Shown here in pieces: positions 1 through 10,488 of a stretch of DNA of 64,000 nt. The stretch's first letter is position 1. Every line of letters begins with the position of its first letter. The stretch comes from G965205255 sp965205255 (GTDB taxonomy: Bacteria; Pseudomonadota; Gammaproteobacteria; Pseudomonadales; Endozoicomonadaceae): assembly GCA_965205255.1 (NCBI GenBank), contig OZ242051.1, forward strand, positions 2,046,001 to 2,110,000, given 5' to 3'. The translations under genes were made by a program, and so were the position numbers. The notes beneath the pieces were generated by a model. It was not told the origin of the DNA, searched no databases, and was given only the letters and a program-made list of their open reading frames with translations.

Positions 1-1
1 G

Positions 2-2920
2 GAAGTATTTACCAAAACATGGGCTAATGAACTTGAAAATGATGGATTTAATGCACTGGCTTTAAACGCAAAATTAAACTGGCGTTGTATTACTTTGGTG
101 CGAGCTTTATCCCGCTACTTATTGCAGCTGCAAATTCCCTTTAGTCAACATTACATGCAGGTGGCTGTAAATAATAATCCTCGTATCACTTCTGATATTA
201 TCAGTCTTTTTTTTATGCGGTTGTCTCCTGATGAAATGGACAACAGAGAGCGAATGGTTTCTGATAAAATATTAGCTATTGAAAACAAATTTGAACAAGT
301 AGCCAGTCTTGATGAAGATCGAATTTTACGTCATTACTTATCTTTAGTTCAGGTAATCTTAAGAACAAATTTTTTCCAGACTGATAGTAAAAGCAATCCA
401 AAGCCGTATGTATCAATTAAGTTATCTCCACAATTATTATCTATTGCTCCACAACCACGCCTGAAATATGAGATATTTGTTTATTCGCCCAGGATTGAAG
501 GGATACATATGAGGGCAGGTAAAGTAGCTCGTGGCGGGTTACGCTGGTCAGACAGAAAAGAAGACTACAGAACTGAAATTTTGGGTCTTGCAAAAGCGCA
601 AATGGTAAAAAATTCGGTAATCGTGCCTTTAGGCGCAAAAGGCGGATTTGTGGCCAAACAGCTCCCAGTTAAAGGTGACCGTAAGGAGATTATGGCAGAA
701 GGTATTGCTTGCTATCGAATGTTTATATCAGGATTGCTTGATATTACAGATAACATGCAAAACGGAGCTGTTATTTCCCCCAAATCTGTTGTTTGTCATG
801 ATGAAAACGATCCTTACCTGGTAGTAGCTGCTGATAAAGGAACTGCAACATTTTCTGATATTGCCAATGAAGTCTCCCATCAATACAAGTTTTGGCTAGG
901 TGATGCGTTTGCTTCCGGAGGTAGCCTTGGTTATGATCACAAGCTTATGGGAATCACGGCAAAAGGAGCGTGGGAGTCCGTTAAGCGTTTATTCTGGACA
1001 AAAGAAATAAACGTTCAAACTCAAGATTTTACCGTGGTAGGCATTGGCGATATGTCAGGTGACGTGTTTGGTAATGGTATGTTGATTTCAAAAAACACTT
1101 GTCTCGTCGCAGCATTTAACCATATGCATATATTTATTGATCCCACCCCTGATCCGCTTATCAGTTATAATGAACGTCTTCGACTCTTTAAAATGGAACG
1201 CTCTTCATGGGGGGATTATAATAAATCTTTATTGTCTAAAGGTGGCAATATTTATTCTCGGACGTCAAAATCAATACGTCTTTCACAGGAAGCAAAAAAA
1301 GCGTTAGGGGCCGAAAAAATAACATTAACGCCCAATGAGCTTATTCAGATAATACTTCGGGCGCCAGTGGACTTGCTGTGGAATGGTGGAATTGGTACTT
1401 ATATTAAAGCCTCATTTCAAACGAATGAAGAAGTAGGTGATCTATCAAACGACTGCTTGCGTATTGATGCAACAGAAGTAAGAGCTTCTGTAATTGGTGA
1501 AGGTGGTAATCTTGGTCTGACCCAACAAGCGCGTATCGAGCTGTCTCGTCATGGAAAATTAATTAATACTGATGCCGTTGATAATTCAGCAGGTGTAGAT
1601 TGTTCTGACCATGAGGTGAACATTAAAATACTGCTTGATCAGGTTGTAGCTGATGGTGATCTCACTGTAAAACAGAGAAATAATTTATTAACTGAAATGA
1701 CAGATGAAGTCGGTTCTCTGGTGATTCGTAACAATTATCTTCAAACATTAGGGCTGACTATTACAACAGCACAGTCATCCCAGGTTTTTTATGATCATCG
1801 ACGTTTTCTTGGTTTGCTTGAGAGTGAAAAACGTTTAAAGCGTAAACTTGAAGTAATGCCTTCAGATGCAGAGTTATCAGTAATGTTGAAAAATGGCAAG
1901 GGTTTTACACGACCTGAAATTGCTGTGTTGCTTGCTCACAGTAAGCTTAAACTTTTTGATGATTTAATTGCCGACAATATTGAGGATGATGATTATCTCT
2001 CAGGATTGCTGCCTGAGTATTTCCCTAAAGCAATAAAAACATCAATGGCGGACCGTATCAAGATGCATCCTTTGCGTGCAGAAATACTTGCCACTTATTT
2101 GAGCAATGAAATTTGCAATAGAATGGGGGAAGGATTTATGTATCGAATTCAACGAGAAAATCACTGCTCTTCCTTGGATGTATTGAGGGCTTTCATTATT
2201 GTTAAAAAAGTATTTAATCTTGATCAGTTATGGAGAGGATTGGAAAGCTTGGAATATATAGTTGATGCAACCACTATTTGTCATGAGCTTTATCAGATTC
2301 GCCGTCAGGTTGAGAAATCTATTCACTGGTTGATTAAAAGATATATCAAAGACCTGAATATTCAGGAGCTAGCAGATAGGTATTCATCAGGTATACAAAC
2401 TCTTGATCAGCAGCTTCCTGAATTTCTTGGAGAAAATGACAAGCAGAAATGGCACTGTCAGAAAGAATTTTTACTTGACGGTGGCGTTCACCCTGAAAAA
2501 GCAAGATCTCTTTGCAACTTGCGTTACCTCTATTTTGGTTTAGGTATTGTTAATATTGCTAACACGAATAAACGAAAAGTAGAAGAAACAGCACGTATAT
2601 ATTTTTTATTGGAAGAGCACTTGGAATTACACTGGTTGCGAGAAAAAGTACGCTCGTTGCCTGAAATAGATTTATGGCAACGAAAAGCAAGAGATACTTT
2701 AAGAGATCGCCTTGACAAAACGCTCAGTGATAACTGTATTCATGTACTTAAAAGTAATATTTTACAACCTATGGAAGCGCTAGAGCACTGGTTAACCAAC
2801 CGAAAAAAACAAGTTGATCTCTGGAAGCGTACTATTGGAGACCTTCAGGCGGCTACCGATATTAATTTGGCCATGCTATCTGTAGCTATTCAGGATCTAT
2901 CAGCTTTGGCGCGTATTTGA
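2..2920 (+). CDS. gdhB: NAD-specific glutamate dehydrogenase, large GdhB type (5' partial)
   Basis: Converts glutamate to 2-oxoglutarate and ammonium with NAD+, feeding amino-acid carbon into the TCA cycle; cytosolic. The frame is open from base 2, so the gene enters from the left edge; about 972 C-terminal residues of a protein family usually near 1,600 residues are visible. The catalytic domain is clear: KVARGGLRWSDR with the following EILGLAKAQMVKN stretch, the GAKGGF motif, and the nucleotide-binding segment VVGIGDMSGDVFGNGML. The later WNGGIGTYIK and GEGGNLGLTQ motifs are also typical of this family. The C-terminal helical region is intact and ends at TGA just before a 600-base gap. The first in-frame GTG at base 95 is internal and is not the start. 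The family assignment is secure; the missing N-terminal part cannot be judged. Confidence 0.95.
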   Translation, partial: EVFTKTWANELENDGFNALALNAKLNWRCITLVRALSRYLLQLQIPFSQHYMQVAVNNNPRITSDIISLFFMRLSPDEMDNRERMVSDKILAIENKFEQVASLDEDRILRHYLSLVQVILRTNFFQTDSKSNPKPYVSIKLSPQLLSIAPQPRLKYEIFVYSPRIEGIHMRAGKVARGGLRWSDRKEDYRTEILGLAKAQMVKNSVIVPLGAKGGFVAKQLPVKGDRKEIMAEGIACYRMFISGLLDITDNMQNGAVISPKSVVCHDENDPYLVVAADKGTATFSDIANEVSHQYKFWLGDAFASGGSLGYDHKLMGITAKGAWESVKRLFWTKEINVQTQDFTVVGIGDMSGDVFGNGMLISKNTCLVAAFNHMHIFIDPTPDPLISYNERLRLFKMERSSWGDYNKSLLSKGGNIYSRTSKSIRLSQEAKKALGAEKITLTPNELIQIILRAPVDLLWNGGIGTYIKASFQTNEEVGDLSNDCLRIDATEVRASVIGEGGNLGLTQQARIELSRHGKLINTDAVDNSAGVDCSDHEVNIKILLDQVVADGDLTVKQRNNLLTEMTDEVGSLVIRNNYLQTLGLTITTAQSSQVFYDHRRFLGLLESEKRLKRKLEVMPSDAELSVMLKNGKGFTRPEIAVLLAHSKLKLFDDLIADNIEDDDYLSGLLPEYFPKAIKTSMADRIKMHPLRAEILATYLSNEICNRMGEGFMYRIQRENHCSSLDVLRAFIIVKKVFNLDQLWRGLESLEYIVDATTICHELYQIRRQVEKSIHWLIKRYIKDLNIQELADRYSSGIQTLDQQLPEFLGENDKQKWHCQKEFLLDGGVHPEKARSLCNLRYLYFGLGIVNIANTNKRKVEETARIYFLLEEHLELHWLREKVRSLPEIDLWQRKARDTLRDRLDKTLSDNCIHVLKSNILQPMEALEHWLTNRKKQVDLWKRTIGDLQAATDINLAMLSVAIQDLSALARI

Positions 2921-3540
2921 GTGATAATATCCGGATATTTTCGGTTACTTCATGGAGTGCTTCTTAAACTTATAGTCGGTTGCGAATTGTCACTTTTTTT
3001 TGTGAAAACAACGTACAGGCAAGGTATTATAAACTTAAGAATGCGCTCCAAAAATAAAGGCTTATTGACTTTTATCAAGCAGGCTAATAATAATTCCAAG
3101 TTTAAAATTATGTCATTATAATTGTTTATTTGGCTCTTATTGTAGTTTGCAATTTATACGTTGGGGGTTAATATCATCTAATAAAAGTTATAGCTAATAA
3201 AAGCTCAAGCTATGAGAAACCGTTAAAATAAAAACCAGATAAACGACTAATTTAAAAAAACACTAGTCTTTTATTCAAGCATATATTGTCTTTTAAAATT
3301 GCGAAATATACTTCCAATATATAAAAATATCCTTAATATCAACTTAGATTTATTATATAGAATAAGAAGTAAACGATAAATTTTTTATTATTTTGGGGGG
3401 GGAATATCAATTTTAAGGTAATAAACCATTAATTATTTCGATTCATCTATTTTTTTCAACTTCCTCTACCTAGTGAAAACTTTCGTTTGAAGACTACTTT
3501 CTTTTTATAGGCAAGTGTTATCAGGTTTGGATAAGCAGTT
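2921..3540. other. AT-rich intergenic region with a G8 tract
   Basis: There is no convincing gene here. The short frame at 2921-3121 has no ribosome binding site and no recognisable protein character. A perfect 14-base palindrome (AATATCCGGATATT, 2925-2938) follows the dehydrogenase stop codon and may help end transcription, although no T-run follows. A run of eight G residues at 3395-3402, in very AT-rich surroundings, lies about 138 bases upstream of the first RHS start codon. The promoter of that gene should be in this region, but I could not fix its -35 and -10 boxes. Confidence 0.5.
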
Positions 3541-6500
3541 ATGAAAAAATATAAATATAAAGATAGTATTGGTGGGGATAGTTTAGTTAAAGCATTATTT
3601 TCTTCTTTTTGCAGGAGGTTGTTTTCATTAATTAAATGTGTCGTTATAAAACTTGCAATAGTTCCAGTATTTTTAATGGTTTTTGAACAAGTGGTTTATG
3701 CTGGCGAGATTCGAGCTTTCCCAACTTATACACATGCACCTGCTACATTAAGTGACCAGCGTTCAGCATCCCTTAATCTGAAATCAGCGGCACTTGAACA
3801 CTCAGGGGCATGGTTTAACTTTAAAACCCCAAAGCCGTCCAATTATAAGGTTTCACCTTTCACCAGCCTGCCTATTTTAGCTGATGGTGCTACTGCTATG
3901 CCATCAAATGCTAATAATTTCCACGGTGAAGCTAGCGCATCTGTTGATCCGCGGACAGGTTCTGCCTCTTACACAATGCCTCTTGCAAGTACGATGTATG
4001 ACAATGGTCAAAGCAAACGTGATTTTACTATTTCTTATTCAGGAGGGTCATCAGCACTAGGTCCTGACCCTTTCAGTCTTGGATCACACTGGACCTTTAA
4101 TATTGGTACAGAACATCAGTCCACCTCAGAAATATCTGATCATCAAACGACTGATATAACAACCAGTGACGGGCATAGTTTTACAATGGTAAGCGATCGC
4201 AACTCACAGGGGGGAAAATACTGGCATCCTTTACGACATAAACTGGGTGATGTAACCATTACCGGCCAGCCAGGTGACTGGACTATTGCCATGTCATCAG
4301 GTGTCAGGGAGCATTTATTATACGGTTATGAAGACTGGGAGGAAGGCCGTGATGGCGAGCGGGTGTGGTTTTATTATGACCGAAACGGTCCTCAAGACAC
4401 TACTCGGCGTTTGTTGTATGTATGTAATCATCCATTAACCGAAGCAGAAGTTCACAGCAGTCAGGATGCCTGTGCCAATAACGGTATCCACATAACTTAT
4501 GAGGGTAATGATATTACCGTTCATGGCCAGCAACCGATTGTTTTGCATATGGGAAATATGGAGGGACAGCCAATACTTCAAACTATTTCAATGCCTCCAT
4601 TATCCAGCTCACAATTGAGCAACTATTCAATGCTATCAGGTGCAAAAAGCGGTGATCAGTCATTGAGTGCAAACTTACAGTTTGCTTATGACAATCAGGG
4701 GGAAAGACCTTGGCTATTGAAAAGCGTGACAACCCCTTCCGGAAAAAAAACAACCTTTTTGTATAACAGTGAGTCTGACCATAATGCGCTACAATCTCAG
4801 GGGTTGCCAACAGGTTTTGGATCTGCTCATATTCCGGTAGTGACAGAAGAAATTACAGCTACTAATATCGCTGGAAAAAAAGCAGTACCAGATCAGCGTA
4901 CTTGGTATCAATACAGTAAAGGCACCAGTGATCAGCATAATTACACAGGCTACCAAAGCGGTGTAAGCTCAGAGCCTGGCAAAGATAACCTGTTTGATCG
5001 TTCTGACGATTATACCTACACAGTCACTGTTGATAACGGGTTGACCACTGCAACCACAACGTATAATAAATATCATCTGCCTCTGTCGGCGGTTCAAACT
5101 GAGGATTTAAGACATAGTCTTATCAGTCAGAGTGATTCCGCATATTTACCGTGGAAAGGTACCAAATTTTCAGACCTTGCTCCAACTTATTCGTTTCCAA
5201 AAAATACAACAAAAACACTTTTCTCGGTCAGTAGCAAAGGGCAGGATCAGGCTATTACACCAGCTAAAGTTATCGAGCATAAGCAGTATAACAATGATGG
5301 TCAGGTGGTATGGAAAGAAGATGCCTATGGCAGGCAGACTTTTACTCAATATTGCCCTCGTCAGGGAGATAATCATTGTCCAGCCATGGATCCTTCATGG
5401 CCTCAGGTGGCTTTACCTGAAAAAGTATTGACACTTCCGGCCACGCAGAGCCCTGCAGGCAGCGCTCCATTTACAAATTTTGCAGCGACAGGTGATCCAG
5501 CTTCAGCTGTGGAAGTGGTATTTGACTATAAGCGTATCCCTCAGAAAAAGAAATTCCAAAATCGTGTAAAACAATACGCTGCAATACTCAGGCAGCAATG
5601 GAAAAAACAAAGAGCGAAATGGAAGACCTTAGAAGGTGAATCAGGTTTGCTATCTACTTCTGATGTGTTCAGCCAGACTCGTTTGATGGATGATATAGGG
5701 CAGAATACTTCTGATACCAGTGGTAGCTGGCAGGTATTGACAAAGCAGGTAGGTACTTTGTCTCCAGCATCTGTTGCAACGGTTAAACCAGGTCAGGCTT
5801 TGCCCGATTTGAATGCTGATCAGCTTTTTACAGCAGTTAATTATCAATACAACCTGCAACAGGATAGTCCTGTTTTTGGTCAACTGACACAGATGACGTT
5901 AACCAAGTATAATCAGGATACTCCAACAGTTAATGGTCGTCTATTGCGCGAGGGTGTAACAGCACTAGCTGTGACGCAACAGGAACCTCAGCAAATTACC
6001 TTTAGCATTAAGCACGATATAGATACAAAAATGCATACACGAACCACGGATGTTGAAGTGGTACATGCACAACATTACGCCGATATTCAAAACGCAACGC
6101 AATTGTTGCAAATGGGCTCAGGCGGAGGGCTTTCATTAGGGAAATCAGTTTATTCTCTTACTAATGGCATGAAGTTATCCAGTGACGATACATTGAAAAC
6201 ACTTCATATTAACTGGGTCTATGATGCATGGCAACGTCCGGTAAAAGAAACAGTTACACCTGAAACTGGTGGTAAGCCACAAAGTATTTCCTGGATATAT
6301 ATGTCGACAGCCGATGAACAATCTGTCGTTAAAACGTTGTCAAATGGTTCACAACAAAAGATTATTTATGCAGGTAGTGGTAAAGATCAAAAAGTTTTAT
6401 CTGCCTGGCATAGAAATAAATCCCAGTCTAGTGCGCCGATGGAAGGCATTTCTAACTGGGTGGAAGACAGTAGTATGACGTATACCACCGCTGGCAAGCA

Positions 6501-9500
6501 GGCTACAAAAACCACTTATCATGCAGCGGATGGTAACGGTAAAACCATTGCTTTAACCACCACTTATGGTTATGACTCTCTTAACAGGCCTGTATGGGAA
6601 AAAGATCCGGATGGTTCAGTAAATGTCACTGTTCGTAATGATCCTGCAATGCTGTTGATAGGTTATAAAGTATTGTCCGGTGTTAATAGTCAGGGCGAAA
6701 AACTTGCACCAATGTTAAGTGTTGTGCAGTCAAACACATTGAATAAGCCGGTTGCACAATACTCTTTTCCATTGGATGCAAAAGCCATACTGAATGGTAA
6801 GCCTTTGTATTCCAGTGAGTTGCAGTCACAGTTGACAGCACTAAAAAGTCAATTAGAAGCCATTGGTTCCCTGCAACCGACTCAAAGTTATGGGCTATTA
6901 CCTCTTGCAGGCGACGATGGTTTGTTTGGCTTTGTGAGTAATGCCATTAAAACAGGTAGCTGGTTGACCAGAATTAGCACACAGTATGATGGCAATGGCC
7001 GTATGATTAAGCAGGTTCAGCCAAATGGTGCCCAGACACACTGGAAATGGCAGAATGGCAACATGGTTGCGACTATTGCACCTAATGGTAGCCTTATTCA
7101 TGATACATATAATCTGCAAGGTAAAAAGGTGGCACGTTGTGTGCAACCGGCTGGTCAGTCAGTCTGTCATGTGTTAGGTACCCGTGGTTATGACGATGAA
7201 GGTAATCTTGCATGGAAGGCGGATGAATATGGTAATAAAATTAATTACACCTACGACTCTGATGGCCGAATCACCAGTACAACCATTCCTGCCACCAAAA
7301 CAAGTAAAAGTCATGTATTTACCTACACCTATAACAGTTTTGCCAAAACCAGCGAATTATTAGATGGTGTCGTTTTCGCAACGTTTAGTTATGATCCTGA
7401 CACATGGCAGCTTACTGATAGTGAAGATACGATTAGTCATTTGCATTATGATTATGATGCTGATACCGGAGCGCTAATAAAAGTTACTCGAAGTTCCCCT
7501 GTAAAACTAAAATCACCGGAAGGTATTCATTATCCTTCTGGTTCTGAAAGCATCACCTATGACCGCTATGGTCAACCAGTAAGCTATACCGATATGTCTG
7601 GTGATACATTTACAGCCACTCATGACAGTTTAGGGCGGATACTTAGGTCAGAAGTGACTCTGAAAGGCCAAAACAAGCCAACGCTACTTTCGGCCACGAC
7701 ATATGATAACTATTTCAACCGAGTAGATTCTGTTGTTAATGGTATAGGTATTGTTCGCACCTATGTTTATGGTACAGATGGTCAGGTGGCAAGTACCATT
7801 GACAAACAAAATGACAAAGTCTTACAACAACTCGATTATGCTTATGATATGCAGACTGGTAATATTACTAGGTTTACCAGAACAGAAGGAAAAGAGAGTG
7901 CTACACAGACTTATACCTACGACGGTAATAGTAATAGTCTGACAGATATGACCTGTAGCGTCACTGGAAAAGCAGGAACACCGAGTGCTTTGTGTCCACG
8001 TGATACTGATTTGTCAGGTAGTCAGTTAACTGTGCCACCGATTATTACCGCCCAGCACTATAGCTTTGATGATTGGAATAATATCAAAACGGTGAAAGAG
8101 CAGCTGAGTACCAAAGATGGAAAATCAACCAGTAAAATAACAACATATACTTATGCGACAGGTTCAGGTAATAATTCAGATGCCGCAGAAGATGACAGTT
8201 ATGATCCACATCGGATGACAGCATTTGGTACACAGTGGCAGGCAAATTTCTCAAGGTTCAGTGCTGTACCGGGTAACATCAGTTATGACGCTCTGGGGCG
8301 GATAGTGAAGGATGCTGATGGAAATACACTGCATTATAATGCGTTTGGCCGTCAGGATAAATTCACCAATAGTCATACGGGAGAAACCACCTCTTACTGG
8401 TACGACGACAGTGCTCATCAGGTAGCTGAGCAGCCATTTGATTCGAAAGGACAGGCCTTGCAACAACCACTGTATATGTTGTATCAGGGTGATTCTGTGG
8501 TGGCTCAAGTGCAAAATGATGCGCAAGGTAAAACGCATATCAGTCAGGAGTTGGGGCTTGCTCACAGCGAAGATGGCAATATTAATCGCTGGTATCTGCA
8601 TGATTATAAAGGTGATGTAATTTCAGCATTCAATGGTTCAGGTCAAAAAATTAGCGACCATGTCTACAGTCCTTACGGCATGGATGATAATTTATTAGAC
8701 AATGCACAGAATGCACTACCGGCAAAACTTAAGCTTGCATCGCAATCGCCCTGGTGGCAAAGTCACCAGCCGGGTTTTGACGGACAAATGAATGATCCGG
8801 CTACCGGTTACCAGTTTTTAGGTGGAGGTTATCGCGCTTATAATCCGGTCTACAGACACTTTATGAGTCATGATAGTTATAGTCCTTTCCAGAAAATCAA
8901 TGGTTACGGGTTTGGTGATAATAATCCCATTATGAACACTGACCCCACAGGTCATATGCCTAAGTGGATGGGTTATGTTATGGGTGGTTTAAGTATCGGG
9001 CTTGCTGTAGCAGCAGCCGTTTTGTTGCCCGGTGTAGGAGTACTGTTTTCTATAAGTTCTACGGCAGCAAGTTCAGCAGGCTTTGGGGTTGTTGCCACTG
9101 GTATTACAGCATCGGCTACGGTTGCAAAAACGGCGATGAGTGGAGTAATTATAGGTGCCTTGGCTTCTACGGATATTGCGTCAGGATCATTACAAATAGC
9201 AAGTACCGCGCGCCCTGAAGATAAAAATTTAGCTATTGCCAACCAAGCAATGGGTGTTGTCGGAGGTGTTGCTTTAGCTGCGATGGGCGCAGCTACGGTG
9301 ATTGGCGCTACTGCTTCTGTACTCTCTGTAGGGGCACGTGCTGTGAACTCCATGATTGTATTATCAGGCCTTTTCACGGTTGCAGGGGGGGCTTCCTTTG
9401 GCGCAGATTCAGGCCTTGCACTTGGCATGACTACGAATTCGGACTTAGCGAGATCAGCAGGCATGGCAAGCGCTGTTAAATTATTAGGTTATGTCTCCAT

Positions 9501-10056
9501 GGGGTTGATGGCTGTAGCCACAGTACTCAGTGTTGCAGCTGCAGCACGAATGTCATTAAAATATTTCAAAAAATTTGGCAAGTTCGTGAGGGGTGATTCA
9601 TCTATAGGTACATCAACAACATGGCTTGACCACGAAGACGGTATTGCTTCTCAAAATGGGGACGCATCACCAACGACATCGTTGAGTAAAATGGATCAAC
9701 GTGATGTTGATAACTTAAACAGACTATTGACTGACAAAAATTCGATTTCAGAAAGAAAAGTGCATGGACGAACAAGTGAAGATATAGCGCAATGGGTAAA
9801 ATCAAGCGACCAAGGGGTAAATCCAGAATCAATTGCAAACAGACGATCAACTTCACGATCACGTACGCCTTTTTTATCATCAGATACAGAAACAGTGATT
9901 GACAAAAATGAACAAACGACCGGTGTAACACCTACTTTTGAAGTTGATTCCCATGAAAGCAGTCCAGTTAATTCTGACGAAAGTCTCGGTGTATTGTACA
10001 GTGAAAAAAATGAAATTGATGCGGAAAAAATTAAAGGAAATGATGAAAATCTTTAA
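3541..10056 (+). CDS. Secreted RHS-repeat protein 1 (2171 aa)
   Basis: Giant RHS/YD-repeat protein. RHS proteins form a hollow beta-shell that can enclose a C-terminal effector and are used in contact-dependent antagonism or host interaction. Residues 1-32 are basic and polar, 33-52 are hydrophobic, and VYA|GE (about 54) is a likely signal peptidase site, giving an unusually long signal sequence. A typical RHS N-terminal motif (SVDPRTGSASYTMPL) follows near residue 140. YD repeats run from about 1005 to 1600, for example YDSLNRP, YDGNGR, YDSDGR and YDALGR. The RHS-associated core is near 1688-1806, with DPATGYQFLGGGYRAYNP and DPTGHMP. Beyond it lies a roughly 200-residue Ala/Gly/Val-rich hydrophobic module, then a hydrophilic Ser/Asp-rich tail with no recognised toxin motif. 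No PAAR domain and no immunity-sized gene follow. It is paired with a paralogue 432 bases downstream. Confidence 0.9.
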   Translation: MKKYKYKDSIGGDSLVKALFSSFCRRLFSLIKCVVIKLAIVPVFLMVFEQVVYAGEIRAFPTYTHAPATLSDQRSASLNLKSAALEHSGAWFNFKTPKPSNYKVSPFTSLPILADGATAMPSNANNFHGEASASVDPRTGSASYTMPLASTMYDNGQSKRDFTISYSGGSSALGPDPFSLGSHWTFNIGTEHQSTSEISDHQTTDITTSDGHSFTMVSDRNSQGGKYWHPLRHKLGDVTITGQPGDWTIAMSSGVREHLLYGYEDWEEGRDGERVWFYYDRNGPQDTTRRLLYVCNHPLTEAEVHSSQDACANNGIHITYEGNDITVHGQQPIVLHMGNMEGQPILQTISMPPLSSSQLSNYSMLSGAKSGDQSLSANLQFAYDNQGERPWLLKSVTTPSGKKTTFLYNSESDHNALQSQGLPTGFGSAHIPVVTEEITATNIAGKKAVPDQRTWYQYSKGTSDQHNYTGYQSGVSSEPGKDNLFDRSDDYTYTVTVDNGLTTATTTYNKYHLPLSAVQTEDLRHSLISQSDSAYLPWKGTKFSDLAPTYSFPKNTTKTLFSVSSKGQDQAITPAKVIEHKQYNNDGQVVWKEDAYGRQTFTQYCPRQGDNHCPAMDPSWPQVALPEKVLTLPATQSPAGSAPFTNFAATGDPASAVEVVFDYKRIPQKKKFQNRVKQYAAILRQQWKKQRAKWKTLEGESGLLSTSDVFSQTRLMDDIGQNTSDTSGSWQVLTKQVGTLSPASVATVKPGQALPDLNADQLFTAVNYQYNLQQDSPVFGQLTQMTLTKYNQDTPTVNGRLLREGVTALAVTQQEPQQITFSIKHDIDTKMHTRTTDVEVVHAQHYADIQNATQLLQMGSGGGLSLGKSVYSLTNGMKLSSDDTLKTLHINWVYDAWQRPVKETVTPETGGKPQSISWIYMSTADEQSVVKTLSNGSQQKIIYAGSGKDQKVLSAWHRNKSQSSAPMEGISNWVEDSSMTYTTAGKQATKTTYHAADGNGKTIALTTTYGYDSLNRPVWEKDPDGSVNVTVRNDPAMLLIGYKVLSGVNSQGEKLAPMLSVVQSNTLNKPVAQYSFPLDAKAILNGKPLYSSELQSQLTALKSQLEAIGSLQPTQSYGLLPLAGDDGLFGFVSNAIKTGSWLTRISTQYDGNGRMIKQVQPNGAQTHWKWQNGNMVATIAPNGSLIHDTYNLQGKKVARCVQPAGQSVCHVLGTRGYDDEGNLAWKADEYGNKINYTYDSDGRITSTTIPATKTSKSHVFTYTYNSFAKTSELLDGVVFATFSYDPDTWQLTDSEDTISHLHYDYDADTGALIKVTRSSPVKLKSPEGIHYPSGSESITYDRYGQPVSYTDMSGDTFTATHDSLGRILRSEVTLKGQNKPTLLSATTYDNYFNRVDSVVNGIGIVRTYVYGTDGQVASTIDKQNDKVLQQLDYAYDMQTGNITRFTRTEGKESATQTYTYDGNSNSLTDMTCSVTGKAGTPSALCPRDTDLSGSQLTVPPIITAQHYSFDDWNNIKTVKEQLSTKDGKSTSKITTYTYATGSGNNSDAAEDDSYDPHRMTAFGTQWQANFSRFSAVPGNISYDALGRIVKDADGNTLHYNAFGRQDKFTNSHTGETTSYWYDDSAHQVAEQPFDSKGQALQQPLYMLYQGDSVVAQVQNDAQGKTHISQELGLAHSEDGNINRWYLHDYKGDVISAFNGSGQKISDHVYSPYGMDDNLLDNAQNALPAKLKLASQSPWWQSHQPGFDGQMNDPATGYQFLGGGYRAYNPVYRHFMSHDSYSPFQKINGYGFGDNNPIMNTDPTGHMPKWMGYVMGGLSIGLAVAAAVLLPGVGVLFSISSTAASSAGFGVVATGITASATVAKTAMSGVIIGALASTDIASGSLQIASTARPEDKNLAIANQAMGVVGGVALAAMGAATVIGATASVLSVGARAVNSMIVLSGLFTVAGGASFGADSGLALGMTTNSDLARSAGMASAVKLLGYVSMGLMAVATVLSVAAAARMSLKYFKKFGKFVRGDSSIGTSTTWLDHEDGIASQNGDASPTTSLSKMDQRDVDNLNRLLTDKNSISERKVHGRTSEDIAQWVKSSDQGVNPESIANRRSTSRSRTPFLSSDTETVIDKNEQTTGVTPTFEVDSHESSPVNSDESLGVLYSEKNEIDAEKIKGNDENL

Positions 10057-10488
10057 GAGTGAATATTTAGTTTGTTATTCACTTAATAGTGCTAAAAGTT
10101 TTTGTATCAGTATTTTTTAAGTGTATGGCAATATTTCAATAAAGTTATTTTATAGTATGCATACAATAGATTTGGCTCTTTAGGGTATCACTGTTGTATG
10201 TGAAGATGCATCAGTTTAAACGACATTTGTATTTTTATTTGCTTTTAAAATCTTCATGGTGAGATCAAAACATATTTTATCCCTAGTGTTGTCTGAATTA
10301 ACACTACAAACAGAATGTTTAATTTATTTTTTTTTTTATTCTTTCAGGAAAAATATTTTTTACGAAGTGATTAAACTTATATTTATGCATGTTCGCTTGT
10401 TTTTTCTGTGATAACTACGTAATGAAAATATCTGTATGCAGGCTAGTTTATTTATTATCCATAATAATGCAGTTCAGGTTAAAAGATA
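10057..10488. other. Intergenic region between the two RHS genes
   Basis: There is no supported gene, and therefore no obvious immunity gene for the first RHS protein. A weak hairpin (AGTGAATA at 10058-10065 pairing with TATTCACT at 10076-10083) directly follows the RHS1 stop codon but has no T-run. A run of eleven T residues lies at 10327-10337. The promoter for the second RHS gene, if it is separate, should lie here. The sequence is not a copy of the region upstream of RHS1, so the duplication does not extend into the upstream DNA. Confidence 0.45.

Noticed and set aside
2921..3121. 66-residue frame directly after the glutamate dehydrogenase
   Set aside because: It begins at a GTG immediately after the stop codon with no ribosome binding site, and the protein is not recognisable.
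8973..9464. 163-residue frame on the minus strand inside RHS1 and its counterpart in RHS2 (16197-16616)
   Set aside because: It mirrors the Ala/Gly/Val-rich hydrophobic module of the RHS gene on the other strand; the composition is explained by codon bias of that module and there is no ribosome binding site.
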